Below, piece by piece: positions 23,185-32,541 of a DNA stretch of 64,000 nt. The stretch is from Rhodocollybia butyracea (Eukaryota > Basidiomycota > Agaricomycetes > Agaricales > Omphalotaceae). The stretch's first letter is position 1; every line of letters starts with the position of its first letter. The stretch is from contig JADNRY010000089.1 of the NCBI GenBank assembly GCA_015501585.1, positions 62,001 to 126,000 of the forward strand, read 5' to 3'. Position numbers and translations under genes: made by a program. The notes below the pieces were generated by a model. That model had not been told where the DNA came from and made no database searches. It saw only the letters and a program-made list of their open reading frames with translations.

Positions 23185-24226
23185 ATGTATTCATCGACTT
23201 ATATTCTGTTTATCGTTCACGCCCTCTCGGTATTTCTCTCTGTATTCACGAGTGTCTCGTATGCACACCCGACACCACCGTCATCCTCCACTAGCTCTAA
23301 TGACGGCGTCCTCACACATGTTAGGTTTTTTACATCGCAGTGCGAATCTCACTGATTGCTGGTCCTCCTTTGTTGTAGCTTGAACCTTGGATGGGGAAGC
23401 TATATAGCAGCAGTTCAAACCTTGACGCGGAGGACAAAAAAGCATTTGGTGAGCTTCGGCTTTTCAGGGTTTTATTAACTCGCTCACATACTTACACTGT
23501 ACGTATCATGCCTCATAGCAAAGTCACTGCAGGGTGTAGAGCTCGGTACTCAATTGGACGACAACAAAGGTATATACGAGCTCAAGGCCTACAAGAGTCA
23601 CCACCCGGCTAACGGCGTCGTAGCCAAGTTCCTGCCCGAACCCATCGACGGCACGATCCTGGGCGAAGTCAAAGCCCTCCACGACGTCGGCTACCTCATC
23701 GATTCTGGGATGCTGATGCACAAGAACAAGCCCACCCCAGCCATTTTGATGAAAAAGATCCCCGGTGTTATCCCTGAACAAACTTCGGTATGGCAAAAGG
23801 GGAGTCCGGCTCAACAGCTCGCACTGGCGAATCATCTGAAATCGAAGGTGAAAGAGGAAGTCGTTAAGTGGGCTGTGCATAAGCAGTTGCTTGTTGGGTG
23901 AGGACTGGCACTACCACTATTCGTTGGGAAGCCCCTGACTACACCTAACTATTAAACTAACTAGACATTTCTAGCGATTTTCATCTTAGAAACATCCACG
24001 TTGTCATGGACGGAGACTCTGTTGTGAAGTCTGCCCACGTTTTGGACTTTGGCTGGCCTGGGGTTTACACAGTGCAAAAAGGTGTAGACAGCAAGAAAGT
24101 CGTACGTAGATGTGTTCTTCTCATCTAGTACTAGTCTTTTTCCACCACTAATCAATCGCTTGTAAAATTTTCCAGGAAGCGTGGTTTGAAATGCGCTGGA
24201 ACGAACTCCTAAGGCTGTTTTTGTAG
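23185..24226 (+). CDS. Small secreted kinase-like protein, intact copy B, 253 aa
   Basis: Exons 23185-23319, 23379-23448, 23519-23897, 23975-24101, 24176-24226 join in phase. Residues 1-27 form a strong signal peptide (YILFIVHALSVFLSVF, cleavage likely after SYA). The rest has the landmarks of a compact protein-kinase/aminoglycoside-phosphotransferase fold: VVAKF with Lys105, Glu118 in GEVKAL, GDFHLRN (195-201) in the place of the catalytic loop HxDxxxxN, and LDFGWPG (218-224) in the place of DFG. The usual His before the catalytic Asp is Gly, and the lobes are much shorter than in normal kinases. Kinase-like fold is inferred from these motifs; activity and substrate are unknown. A frameshifted duplicate lies at 18472-19502. 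Confidence 0.7.
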
Positions 24227-24659
24227 TGCAGTATTATTATTATTATTATATGTATTATTATCTTAAATTATCTATCGACTGTTTAGTCTGGTGTGACAAG
24301 TCTGGGAACTCCATATAGGAGCATATAGGGGTATATATGCGTTCTCGACCGAACCAATTTCGCTCAGTCTAGCCCCAAACCGTTTGAATATTTGGATTCA
24401 AGTTGCGCCCAGTCCTGAGGCTTGACTATTGACTGAAATTTTGCCTACGGGTTAATCTTTTGCGCTTTTAGACTATTGAAGTTGATTTTTTAAGGTATCT
24501 AGACGTTCTGTTAAGGTATCTAGACGTTCTGGAGACTGTACGAAGCTAATAAAAAAATATCGAGTTCATCGTGGGCTACCTTACTGAGCTGGGGACATTT
24601 TACTGAGCTGTTGACGTGTCGGCCTCTGTTGGCGCAGTCGTATGGTCCTGTTGGTCCTG

Positions 24660-24790
24660 TCGCGACAGCCCCCATGCCCCCCATACTCCCCATGCTTCGT
24701 CTCATGTTTCGTCCTTGTGAATGCTGCCTCACACCAGTTGGCAATTCGAACGTTCCCGGCCCTACATTCATCTCGGCGCCCGTCTTTGAA
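24660..24790 (+). repeat. Dispersed repeat, copy 3 of 3
   Basis: Matches 19905-20008 up to CCCGTCTTTGAAA, then jumps directly to sequence that in unit A lies ~990 bases further on (GGTTGATAGCAGC). This is the deletion scar in unit B. Confidence 0.6.
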
Positions 24791-25074
24791 AAGGTTGATA
24801 GCAGCCTTCAGCGCGGTTTGAGCCCCTTTTTGTGTGTGTACGTGAAGAGCATTGAACCTATCGTATCGTATCGTGTCGTATCTTGTCGTAACCCTATCGT
24901 GTATGACCGGTGACCGGTGACTTGAGTTAATCAAGTTTTATGAAAGAGAGATAACAGGGGGAGCAGAATAGCGGCTACATAAAAAGATACCGTGATATAA
25001 CAGAAAAGACAACAGAAAAACATATTCTCCGGACTTCCGAGTCGTCAGTGAAAAACTTGGCTGTCAAAGTGGCT

Positions 25075-25195
25075 GAAAGCTTCTGTAGCTTCTGTCGCTT
25101 CTGTAATATCTGTAATTTCTGTAATTTCTGTAATTTCTGTAATTTCTATAGCTTCTATAGCTTTTGTAAGTTCTGTAAGTTCTGTAAGTCTAAGA
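25075..25195 (+). repeat. 9-bp minisatellite, copy in unit B
   Basis: Same array as 21355-21455 but with a different number of TTCTGTAAT units, showing copy-number change since the duplication. The minus strand reads as a Thr-Glu-Ile run and the plus strand as Cys/Phe-rich; neither is a credible protein. Confidence 0.8.
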
Positions 25196-25703
25196 CCGCA
25201 GGGGGGATTCTTCGTCTTCTGTCTCCGCACAAGGAAGGTCATTTGACATAGAGTAGAGAGAGTACAAGTGCTGCTGAGCACTAGGTGTACAGGTTCTGAG
25301 CTTGACGTAGGACTGTTTGACCGTTCGCTGAGTCTGAATCCAAATCGTACTCGAGCTTACAACTCAAACACACACAAAAGTCAAAAGATGCAAGAAAAGC
25401 TACATATCATTTGGTTTGGGTTGATGCGGTTACAGAAAGGTATAAATACTACAATAATGTTTACTTGTGCTATCGGTACAAAATCTAGTGTGGATGGAAA
25501 GCAAAGCGACGAGGGAAAGGGATTATGAGAGTAGTATCAGGTAGGAAAGCAAGATGGAAAGCAGTTAATCAAAGCAATGTGGAAAGCGAGGAAAGCAAGA
25601 TGGAAAGCAAGGAAAGCAATGAGAGCAGTTAAGAGCATAAAACATATCGAGAGCAAGGGAAGCATATCAGCATATACAACATATCAACACCCCGCGAGGC
25701 ACC

Positions 25704-26841
25704 TCAAATCGGCTCAGGCGTCCTAGCGACATAAACCGCCCTCGGGTTCCCCGTCCCAATAGCCAGCGCCTGCAGCAAAATCTCATAGCACGCATCAATC
25801 GCCGCCCACAACCCCTCGTCAAACGCGCCCAACGCACACGCGTTCTGCCAGACCCCCTGTATCGTCTTCGCATATCGCAGAATAGTCGTAGGGTTGAAAG
25901 TTTCCCCGATCTGCTGCGCCATGACGCGGATGTTTTCCTCCGCGAGGGGGTCCTGGACGAACTCGGAGGAGAAGGGGCAGGGGAGGAAGTGGGCGAGGAG
26001 GATCTCGGGGCGGCGGAGGTAGAAGTAGCGGAGGAGCGTGGGGAAGGTGGCGGGGCTGGGGAGGCAGAGGGGGCGTACGGGGATCGTGATGGTGCGGGGG
26101 GTGCCAGAGGAGGAGGGGGAGGCGTCGAAGTCTTGGGAAAGGGTAGGAGAGGCGGGGAAGGGCCCGAGCTTAGCGCAGTGGGCAGCCATGAATATGGCGT
26201 GGACGGGGTACATTTTGACTTCTGTTCTTGGGGGCGTCCAGGACGCGGGTGCGTGGTCGGGGCGTTTTGGGACTGGTGCGTAGACGGCGAGCATGTGGGT
26301 GGGGTAGTCGGTTGCGGAGAGGTCGTTGACGACGATGGCGAGTTCTTTGGGGAGGATGGCGTTGTCGACTTGGGTCGAGACGCTGCAGAGGGTTTTTAGG
26401 GAACTAGAAGGATTTGTAAGAACAATTGAAAGTGATTTAAGAAGAAACTTACCGAGGACCACAGTCTTCGATTGCGTCGCGGACAAAAGCAGCGGGTTGG
26501 CCGTTGTACGGCGGACGAGTCGCAGCAGCTAGCGCTTCAGCAGAAGGCTCACACACTGGTGGCTGCTGGAAGATTCTGGGCAGTTGGACGGGGATAACAG
26601 TCGGCGCTACTGGTGTGTGCGCGTCGCCCATCTGCACGTCGGGTGCGTTGGCGTACACGACGACATTAAGACGAACAGTTTTGTTCTTCGATGCTCTCTT
26701 CTTCGCCTGCTCAGCGTCGAATCTGGCTGCCGACTTTGGTTTACGGGTATTAGACCGGCGGGATTTAGTTGTCGATTTAACAGGCGGGGTGTTTTCTGTC
26801 GGGCGTTTGGAAAAGTTGCGAGCTCGGAGTGCGCGAAGCAT
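25704..26841 (-). CDS. Clp1-like (clampless1 family) protein, 362 aa, 2 exons
   Basis: Basidiomycete-specific family named after Coprinopsis Clp1, which acts below the mating-type homeodomain proteins in clamp-cell formation; the biochemical activity of the family is unknown. Exons 26453-26841 and 25704-26403 join in phase (GGT CCT CG|T TCC). A basic Ser/Thr/Lys-rich N-terminus (1-45) is followed by the family's conserved order: AFVRDAIEDCGP, YPTHMLAVYAP, a YPVHAIFMAAHCAKLGPFP block, LPSPATFPTLLRYFYLRRPE, and GVWQNACALGAFDEGLW near the end. Family assignment rests on my memory of this motif order. The 3' 155 codons are duplicated at 22001-22472. It may be a paralogue rather than the mating regulator itself. 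Confidence 0.7.
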
Positions 26842-26920
26842 TGTTAGTTGTCGGATTGGAGTCGGGTGTTGTTGGTGATGTGGGACTTGTGTTGTGAAAA
26901 AAACCCATCGAACGCGTTGG

Positions 26921-26930
26921 CCATTTATAC
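26921..26930 (-). promoter_or_regulatory. TATA-like box of the clp1-like gene
   Basis: The minus strand reads GTATAAATGG, about 80 bases before the ATG at 26841, a plausible distance for a fungal core promoter. Confidence 0.4.
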
Positions 26931-27219
26931 AAGATTTCTTGTGTCGCCTGCAATTGCAACCTGTCTACCACCACTCGAGTAGAATTTCCATTTCGGGAAT
27001 GGTTTATTTCCTTTTTGGGACTGTGTGTATGTGTTGACGCAGGCAATCGAGTGGAAATTGCCGTATTAGGCAATTTTCAGTACGAGGCAATTTGGTTGAG
27101 TTGCAAGTTCGTCTTTTGTTCTTCAGACCTTGAGGTGGATCCAATATTGTTTTCAAAGCCAGAACAATGTACTTGCATTGTAGTACAACGTCGTGGTAGC
27201 GTGCAGGACGCGATCCTTA

Positions 27220-28095
27220 TCAAATTAGTCCAAGTTGAACAACGTCGTCACCAGCGCTAGTCAAATTGGTGGAAAAACAAAGTCGTTGACGCCAGTAAAC
27301 AAGGTCGTGTCCCAGTGCTAGCCCCAAGATAAAACAGATAAAACCTCCAAATCAGGGTAGAAAACAAGGTCGTTGGCGGTGCCGGTGAGTACTAGTTGTG
27401 GCGAGTAGTCAAATTAGAGACGTTGGGCGTACGAGCTAGTCCAAACATGAAAACAAAGTCGTCGTTGTGTCCTTGTGACTTTAACCCAGTGAGCTCGTGA
27501 TTTAACCCAGTGAGCTCGAGTTATGAGTAACCAGGCTGAGGCAGCAAAAAATCACAGGAGTCGAAACTTCTCGAAAAGCGATGTTGAGATTCGCAATGCT
27601 ACTAGTACTACGCAACAATGCCATTGTTACCATAATACCAACCAACAATCTCGTTTCAACTAGACTGACTGACTGATAGTCATCGTTGAGTCATCGATAT
27701 CGAGGATCCGGCCAGTGACCAGTGAAAGTACCCAGAAAGATATCGCAGCCACTGGAACGTCGCGGAGCTTGAACAAAGTTCTCAAAGTTTCCTTGGACAA
27801 TGGATTTGGAAAGAAAAGAAAAGAAAGAAAGAGATCAGCCCATCGATATCGATAAATAGTATAAACTCCGCTCCAAGCTGTGGGACAAGAGGCGAACAAG
27901 CTCTTCCCAAGTCATCCAAGTCCACCAAGTCTTCCAAGTTCTTCCAAGTTGCTTCTATCCAAGTTTGGTCCTAGTAAATTCCAAGTCGATTTCATAAAAA
28001 AACTCGTCAGCCACCCAATCAAAATTCACTGCATTCAGGCAGATTCAGGCCAAGTTAACGAAGTCAAGATACAACATTCATTGGTAGTGCTGGGT
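27220..28095 (+). repeat. Diverged ~0.9 kb direct duplication, copy 1
   Basis: It shares many blocks in the same order with 28545-29480: CAAGGTCGT.. stretches, CCAAGATAAAACAGATAAAA, CAGTGAGCTCGAGTTATGAG, GTCGAAACTTCTCGAAAAGC, a CATCGATATCGATAAATAGT block and AAGCTGTGGGACAAGAGGCG. No gene is carried. Confidence 0.75.
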
Positions 28096-28544
28096 ATAGA
28101 ACCAGTGTGAGGTATCATACCAGCCTGTATAATACATGTATCATACGTATCATACGTATTATACCCCAAGCCTCCGAGAAATCTGAAAGTTGGTCCGAGT
28201 CCTCTGAGTCCTCTGAGTGCTCTAAGCAGACTCTCTAAGCACTTAGCATGGTCATTGGTCATTGGTCAAGCAGCCTGCGCTGAGGATGCAACAAAAGGAC
28301 GAGTAGGACAGGTTGACTCACGTTGAACAACACGGCACCGTTCTATTTCTTGACAGTAGATGAATTTGGCTTAGGTCGACAAAAGTCATGGAGCAAACCT
28401 TGAATATCTGGATATCTGGATACTAGTAAGTTACCGACCTCAGACTGACCCTCAGACTGACCCTACCTTTCATACCTACCTTTTCATAAGTTGAGCTACA
28501 TAATCTCATGAAAACTTACTCGAAAAAGCGATGTTTGTCGTATA
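28096..28544. other. Spacer between the two copies
   Basis: It includes a short AT-rich repeat (GTATCATAC, about 28125-28165) and no coding sequence I can support. Confidence 0.4.
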
Positions 28545-29480
28545 TCAAATTGGTCCAAGTTGATCAAGGTCGTGACAAGCGCTAGTCAAATTATAGTGAA
28601 CCAAGGTTGAACGAGGTAGAGAAATAAAGTCGTTGGCGTTGGTGGAGGTTGGTGGTAAGGCCCCTAGGGTCTAGCAAGCTCATGAACAAGGTCATGGGCC
28701 AGTGCTAGTTCCAAGATAAAACAGATAAAACATCGAAATCAGGGTAGAAAACAAGGTCGTTGGCGGTGAGTACTAGTACTAGGTGTGGCGAGTAGTAAGT
28801 AGTCAAATTAGTGGTTAAACAAGGTGTTTGACTTTGGCGTACGAGCTAGTCCAAAGATGAAAACAAAGTCGTCGTTGGGCCATCTGGTAGTACGAGTCCT
28901 TGTGATTTTTAACCCAGTGAGCTCGAGTAACCAGGCAGCAAAAGTCACAGCCGTTGTGTCTGGTACGAGACTACCAGTCTTGTGATTTTAACCCAGTGAG
29001 CTCGAGTTATGAGTACTTGAGTAACCAACCAGCAAAAAATCACAGGAGTCGAAACTTCTCGAAAAGCGATGCTTGCTCACGCGTTGAGATTCGCAGTTGC
29101 TACTACGCAACAATCTCGTTTCAGTTAGACTGATAGCTATCGATATCGATAATCGAGGATCTGGCCAGTGACAGTCCCAGAAGAATCGCAGCCAGAACGT
29201 CGCCGGGGTTGACACAAGTTTCCTTGGACAATGGACTCGGAAAGAAAGAAATGAAAAGATTAGCCATCGATAAATAGTAAACTCCGCTCGAAGCTGTGGG
29301 ACAAGAGGCGAACAAGTTCTTCCTTAACTCATCCAAGTTCTTCCAAGTTCTTCCAAGTTGCTTCTATCCAAGTCGATTTCATAAAAAGTCATCCAGTCAC
29401 CCATTCAAAACACTCCATCTGTTCCAAATCAGGCCAGTCAAGATAAAACGTTCATCCAAAAATCGCGTTTCTATCGCGCC
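28545..29480 (+). repeat. Diverged ~0.9 kb direct duplication, copy 2
   Basis: Second copy of 27220-28095, ending about 250 bases before the start of the DUF1275 gene. The part next to the gene (from the TCGATAAATAGTA block near 29268) may be its promoter and 5' region, so the duplication may have copied an upstream regulatory region. Confidence 0.75.
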
Positions 29481-29730
29481 AAGTCCATTCATTCCAGTGA
29501 TCCCACGGAGATAGAGTGGGTTTGAGTAGGGTTTTTCTGGGCGCTTGGAGCAGCGCTTACCTCTTGCCGTTCAATTGCCGTCCGCCTTTCTCCGCAACCG
29601 AACAACCCAAAAAAAAAAAATATCATGCTTAAAAGCCATCCACGATCATCATAACCGTAGAGAGGCTCCCCACTTTCTTTTACACAACAAACAACTCGCT
29701 TTGTATAACTCGCCTTTGCACAACTTGCAA

Positions 29731-30740
29731 ATGGCGGAACACCTACCTGACCATGAAAAGCGCGGCTCAATGACAAGCGACGAAATCGAGACCTACGTCG
29801 CTACACCCACAAAAGCCCAGGCGTTTTGGGCTTTTTTGAACTCGGAGGTGGATCCGAAACAGTGTATATGGCCGTTGGCTGCTTATTGTTTCATGACTGG
29901 GTTTACGTGGGTTCCAGGTCTTCTTCTCCCTATCTTTCATCTAACCTCTTACTTTCCCCCTATTCCTCTCCTCCAGCGACGCCGTCTCCTTCTCCGCCAT
30001 CTTCGTCTGGGTCGGCTTTCAAACCGGCAACTTCGTCCAGCTCGCCCTCGCCCTCTCCCGCCTCTTCGCCATCTCCCCCTCCGGCGCCGTCGACCGCACC
30101 TTCCACATCGCCGACCAGCAGGCCCTCACCTCCCTCATCTCCTTCAACCTCGGCGCCTTCATCGGGCGCATCGGCGACCGCATCGGCCCGCACAAGAGGC
30201 TGTGGCTTGTCTTGGGGACGTTTATCCAGACGCTGTTTATGATGGCTGCCGCGCTGCTGATATGGAAATCTGGGGAGGGGAGTGTGGCGGATGATAGGGG
30301 CGACCCATCGTGGACGAATACGCTGTCGTTTGTGACGATTGGGTTTATGAGTGCGAGTTTGGGGACGCAGGGTATTATTGGGAAGAGGCTGAATACGCAG
30401 TTTACGACTACTAGTGCGTACACTCTCCTTCTCTCTCCCTCCTTCTCAGTTAACTACTTAATTAATTAAAACTAACTAAAACTCCCCTTTTTTCCCCACA
30501 GTCGTGCTAACAACCGTCTGGATCGAACTCATGGGCGACCCCCTCCTCTTCGCCCGCAAGCGCGTCCCCTCGCGCGACCACAAGCTCATCGCCGCCTCCG
30601 CCCTCTTCATCGGGGGCTTCGTCTCCCGCGCCATCCTCGACAAGATCGGCGCCGCTGGTGCCCTCGGTGTAGGCACTGGCCTTAGGTTGCTTATTACGTT
30701 TTCGTGGCTCTTCGTTCCGGGGAAACAGGTCAAGGCATAA
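29731..30740 (+). CDS. DUF1275 (YoaK-type) membrane protein, 283 aa, 3 exons
   Basis: Exons 29731-29906, 29977-30413, 30502-30740 join in phase. The protein has a soluble N-terminus (~50 residues, Glu/Asp/Lys-rich) followed by about six hydrophobic helices. The first conserved block reads GFTDAVSFSAIFVWVGFQTG; later ones are LISFNLGAFIGRIGDRIG, SFVTIGFMSASLGTQG and LTTVWIELMGDPLL. This order (membrane helix, D-A-x-S-F, Q-T-G-N, then a Gly-rich helix) is that of DUF1275, a bacterial and fungal family of unknown function, possibly transporters. The ATG at 29731 follows a pyrimidine-rich leader. Codon use is GC-rich in exons 2 and 3, unlike the surrounding repeats. Confidence 0.85.
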
Positions 30741-31344
30741 CAGCGTAGGAGGGCGTAAGACCCTTGGCACTGTGGAGTTTACACCTGGGACACATGGGGT
30801 TCGAACTTCACACCGCTTGGCTGGTTTCATTGGATCGGGTATAATCGGAACGGTTAGATGGGGCAGAGGATGGGGCGAATTGTCTTGAAAGGGAAACGGA
30901 AACGGGGTAGGAACTGGGGCATTCCGCGTGGCGTGGTGACGCTCAAGTGCTATTTTAGAGTTGGAACCTGGTCCCAGGATCCTGTTCCGATCCGATCCTT
31001 TTGGGATGTTCTGGTGGTGGGGTTTGCTTTGCTTTGGTGTTTCGGTGTTTTTTTTTTGCTTTGGCGGTCTGGGGATAGATATCAAACCCTTTTTCTTTTC
31101 GGTGTTCACATATTCAACTCTCGGCATTCTCTCTTTTTTTGCTGCTTCTGCTTTCTGCTTTTAGACTACTCTACTACAAGTCTTACAAGAGACCTTCTTT
31201 TGGCCCCCCCCCCTTCTTTCGACGAGTTTTTTTTTGTTTTACGCTGTTTTTACGTTGCTTATGATGTTTTTACGGCGTTTTTAACTCGTTTTACGAAGTG
31301 CCCCGAATTTGGTTCTCTTTTAATGTCATGCGATGGGATTTTCA
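30741..31344. other. 3' flank of the DUF1275 gene
   Basis: It holds long T-runs (about 31050, 31130, 31228) and a C-run near 31205. Open frames here, such as 30858-31367, are low-complexity and not called. Confidence 0.4.
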
Positions 31345-32200
31345 TGCGCTGTGTTACGTGTGAGTAAGATCCGCCGCAGATGTTACAACTTGCGCTGTGG
31401 CCCGTGGGTGGGTAGGTTGCGTGATCATTGCTTAGCTGTCTTGGCCCTTGGGTTACTTGGTCTTGGGTCGGAGTGTGGTACACGTCTTATTGTGCATGGT
31501 TTTCCTCCTAAGGAGACACCACGATGGGCTCTGTGTTATTACTCGTAAGTAAGACCCGCAGCGGGTGGGTTCAAGGGATCTGTTGGGATAGGTCTGGATA
31601 GGTAAGTCGGGGTTAGGGGGGGCTACGGGGCTACGCATCGTCGTGTGATCATAATCATTGCGTGCTTACTTGGATTTCTTGGGTTTCTTGGGTTTCTTGG
31701 ATTAGTTGTCCTGTCCCGCCCCGGTCTTGGGTGGTCTTAGCCGTTTCAAAGTGTGGTACACGTCTGGAGTGTATAATCGCACATAGAGAGCGCAGAAAAA
31801 GGTTATCGACATTCAGGCCAAAGCCAAACTGAAGCCTTGGGAGAATATAGGAGAATATGTACATCTGGGCAAAAGAGTGCGTGTGACTTATGCGTGCGGT
31901 GGATGCGGATCGGTCGACTCAGTGGGTCGTGCACCGATCCAGACCTATCCCAACAGATCCCAACCCACCCGCTACGGGTGTTATTATCACAAGCAATAAC
32001 ACAGAGCCCATCGTAGTGTCTCTTTGGAGGAAAGCCACACACAATAAGACACGTACCCACTCCGGGACAGTTAACCCAAGGCCAAGTAACCGAAGACGGC
32101 TGAGCAAAGCTAGGGCAAAGCAATGATCATGCGACGCTCCTACTCACCCATCCCACTCCACCCCGCGCGGATCTTACTCCCAAGTTAACACAGAGCCCTA
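31345..32200. repeat. Fold-back repeat R: inverted arms ~260 bp, loop ~330 bp
   Basis: Left arm about 31345-31605, right arm about 31935-32200 in reverse complement. Shared blocks: TAGCTGTCTTGGCCCTTGGG with its partner in the right arm, ACACAATAAGACACGT, and CATCGTAGTGTCTC / GATCTGTTGGGATAGGTCTG. No coding capacity. A direct-orientation copy is at 37125-37760 and fragments lie at 32260-32500 and 45480-45600. Confidence 0.7.
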
Positions 32201-32259
32201 AAATTGGCAATTTTCCAATTTTCCAGCGTCCCCCTCGTCGGTATGTCACCCATGGATAA

Positions 32260-32500
32260 GCTGGGGTTGGGGGGGCTACGCGTCGTCACAAGTTCATTGC
32301 GTACTTACTTGAGTTTTTGGGTTAGCTGTTCCGAAGTGTGGTACATGTCTGGCGTGCATGGTTTTCCTCTAGAGACACGATCAAAAAAATTCTTAGTTAG
32401 ACTATGGTACATAGTGGGGTTCGAGACACGCCGACAGCAAAACAAGAGCACCGAAAACCAGAGCCAAAGCCTTGGGAAGAGTAAGTGATGGGATTCGAAA
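32260..32500 (+). repeat. Repeat R, partial copy
   Basis: It matches 37443-37760: GGGGGGGCTACG, GTGTGGTACA(T/C)GTCTGG, GATCAAAAAAATTCTTAGTT, and CCTTGGGAAGAGTAAGTG at the end. The terminal-inverted-repeat element starts 40 bases further on. Confidence 0.65.
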
Positions 32501-32541
32501 ACAGTTTGGGTCTTTTGGATAGACGCACGCACTTGAGTTGG

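Larger units (their letters stand above)
22473..26177 (+). repeat. Tandem duplication, downstream unit B (~3.7 kb)
   Basis: Second unit of the direct duplication. It continues past 26177 into the intact part of the clp1-like gene, so it holds the original right-hand boundary. The junction at 22473-22474 shows only a two-base overlap (CA) between the clp1 sequence and the unit start, which suggests end joining rather than unequal crossover between long repeats. Confidence 0.85.

Noticed and set aside
25048..25251. Cys/Phe-rich short open frame on the plus strand
   Set aside because: It is a translation of the 9-bp minisatellite; no start context, signal peptide or counterpart in unit A.
30790..30830. 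tRNA-like GGGTTCGAAC box
   Set aside because: No matching A box, anticodon stem or acceptor pairing around it. No tRNA gene was found anywhere in the window.
30858..31367. 169-aa frame after the DUF1275 gene
   Set aside because: Phe/Leu-rich translation of T-runs; not protein-like.
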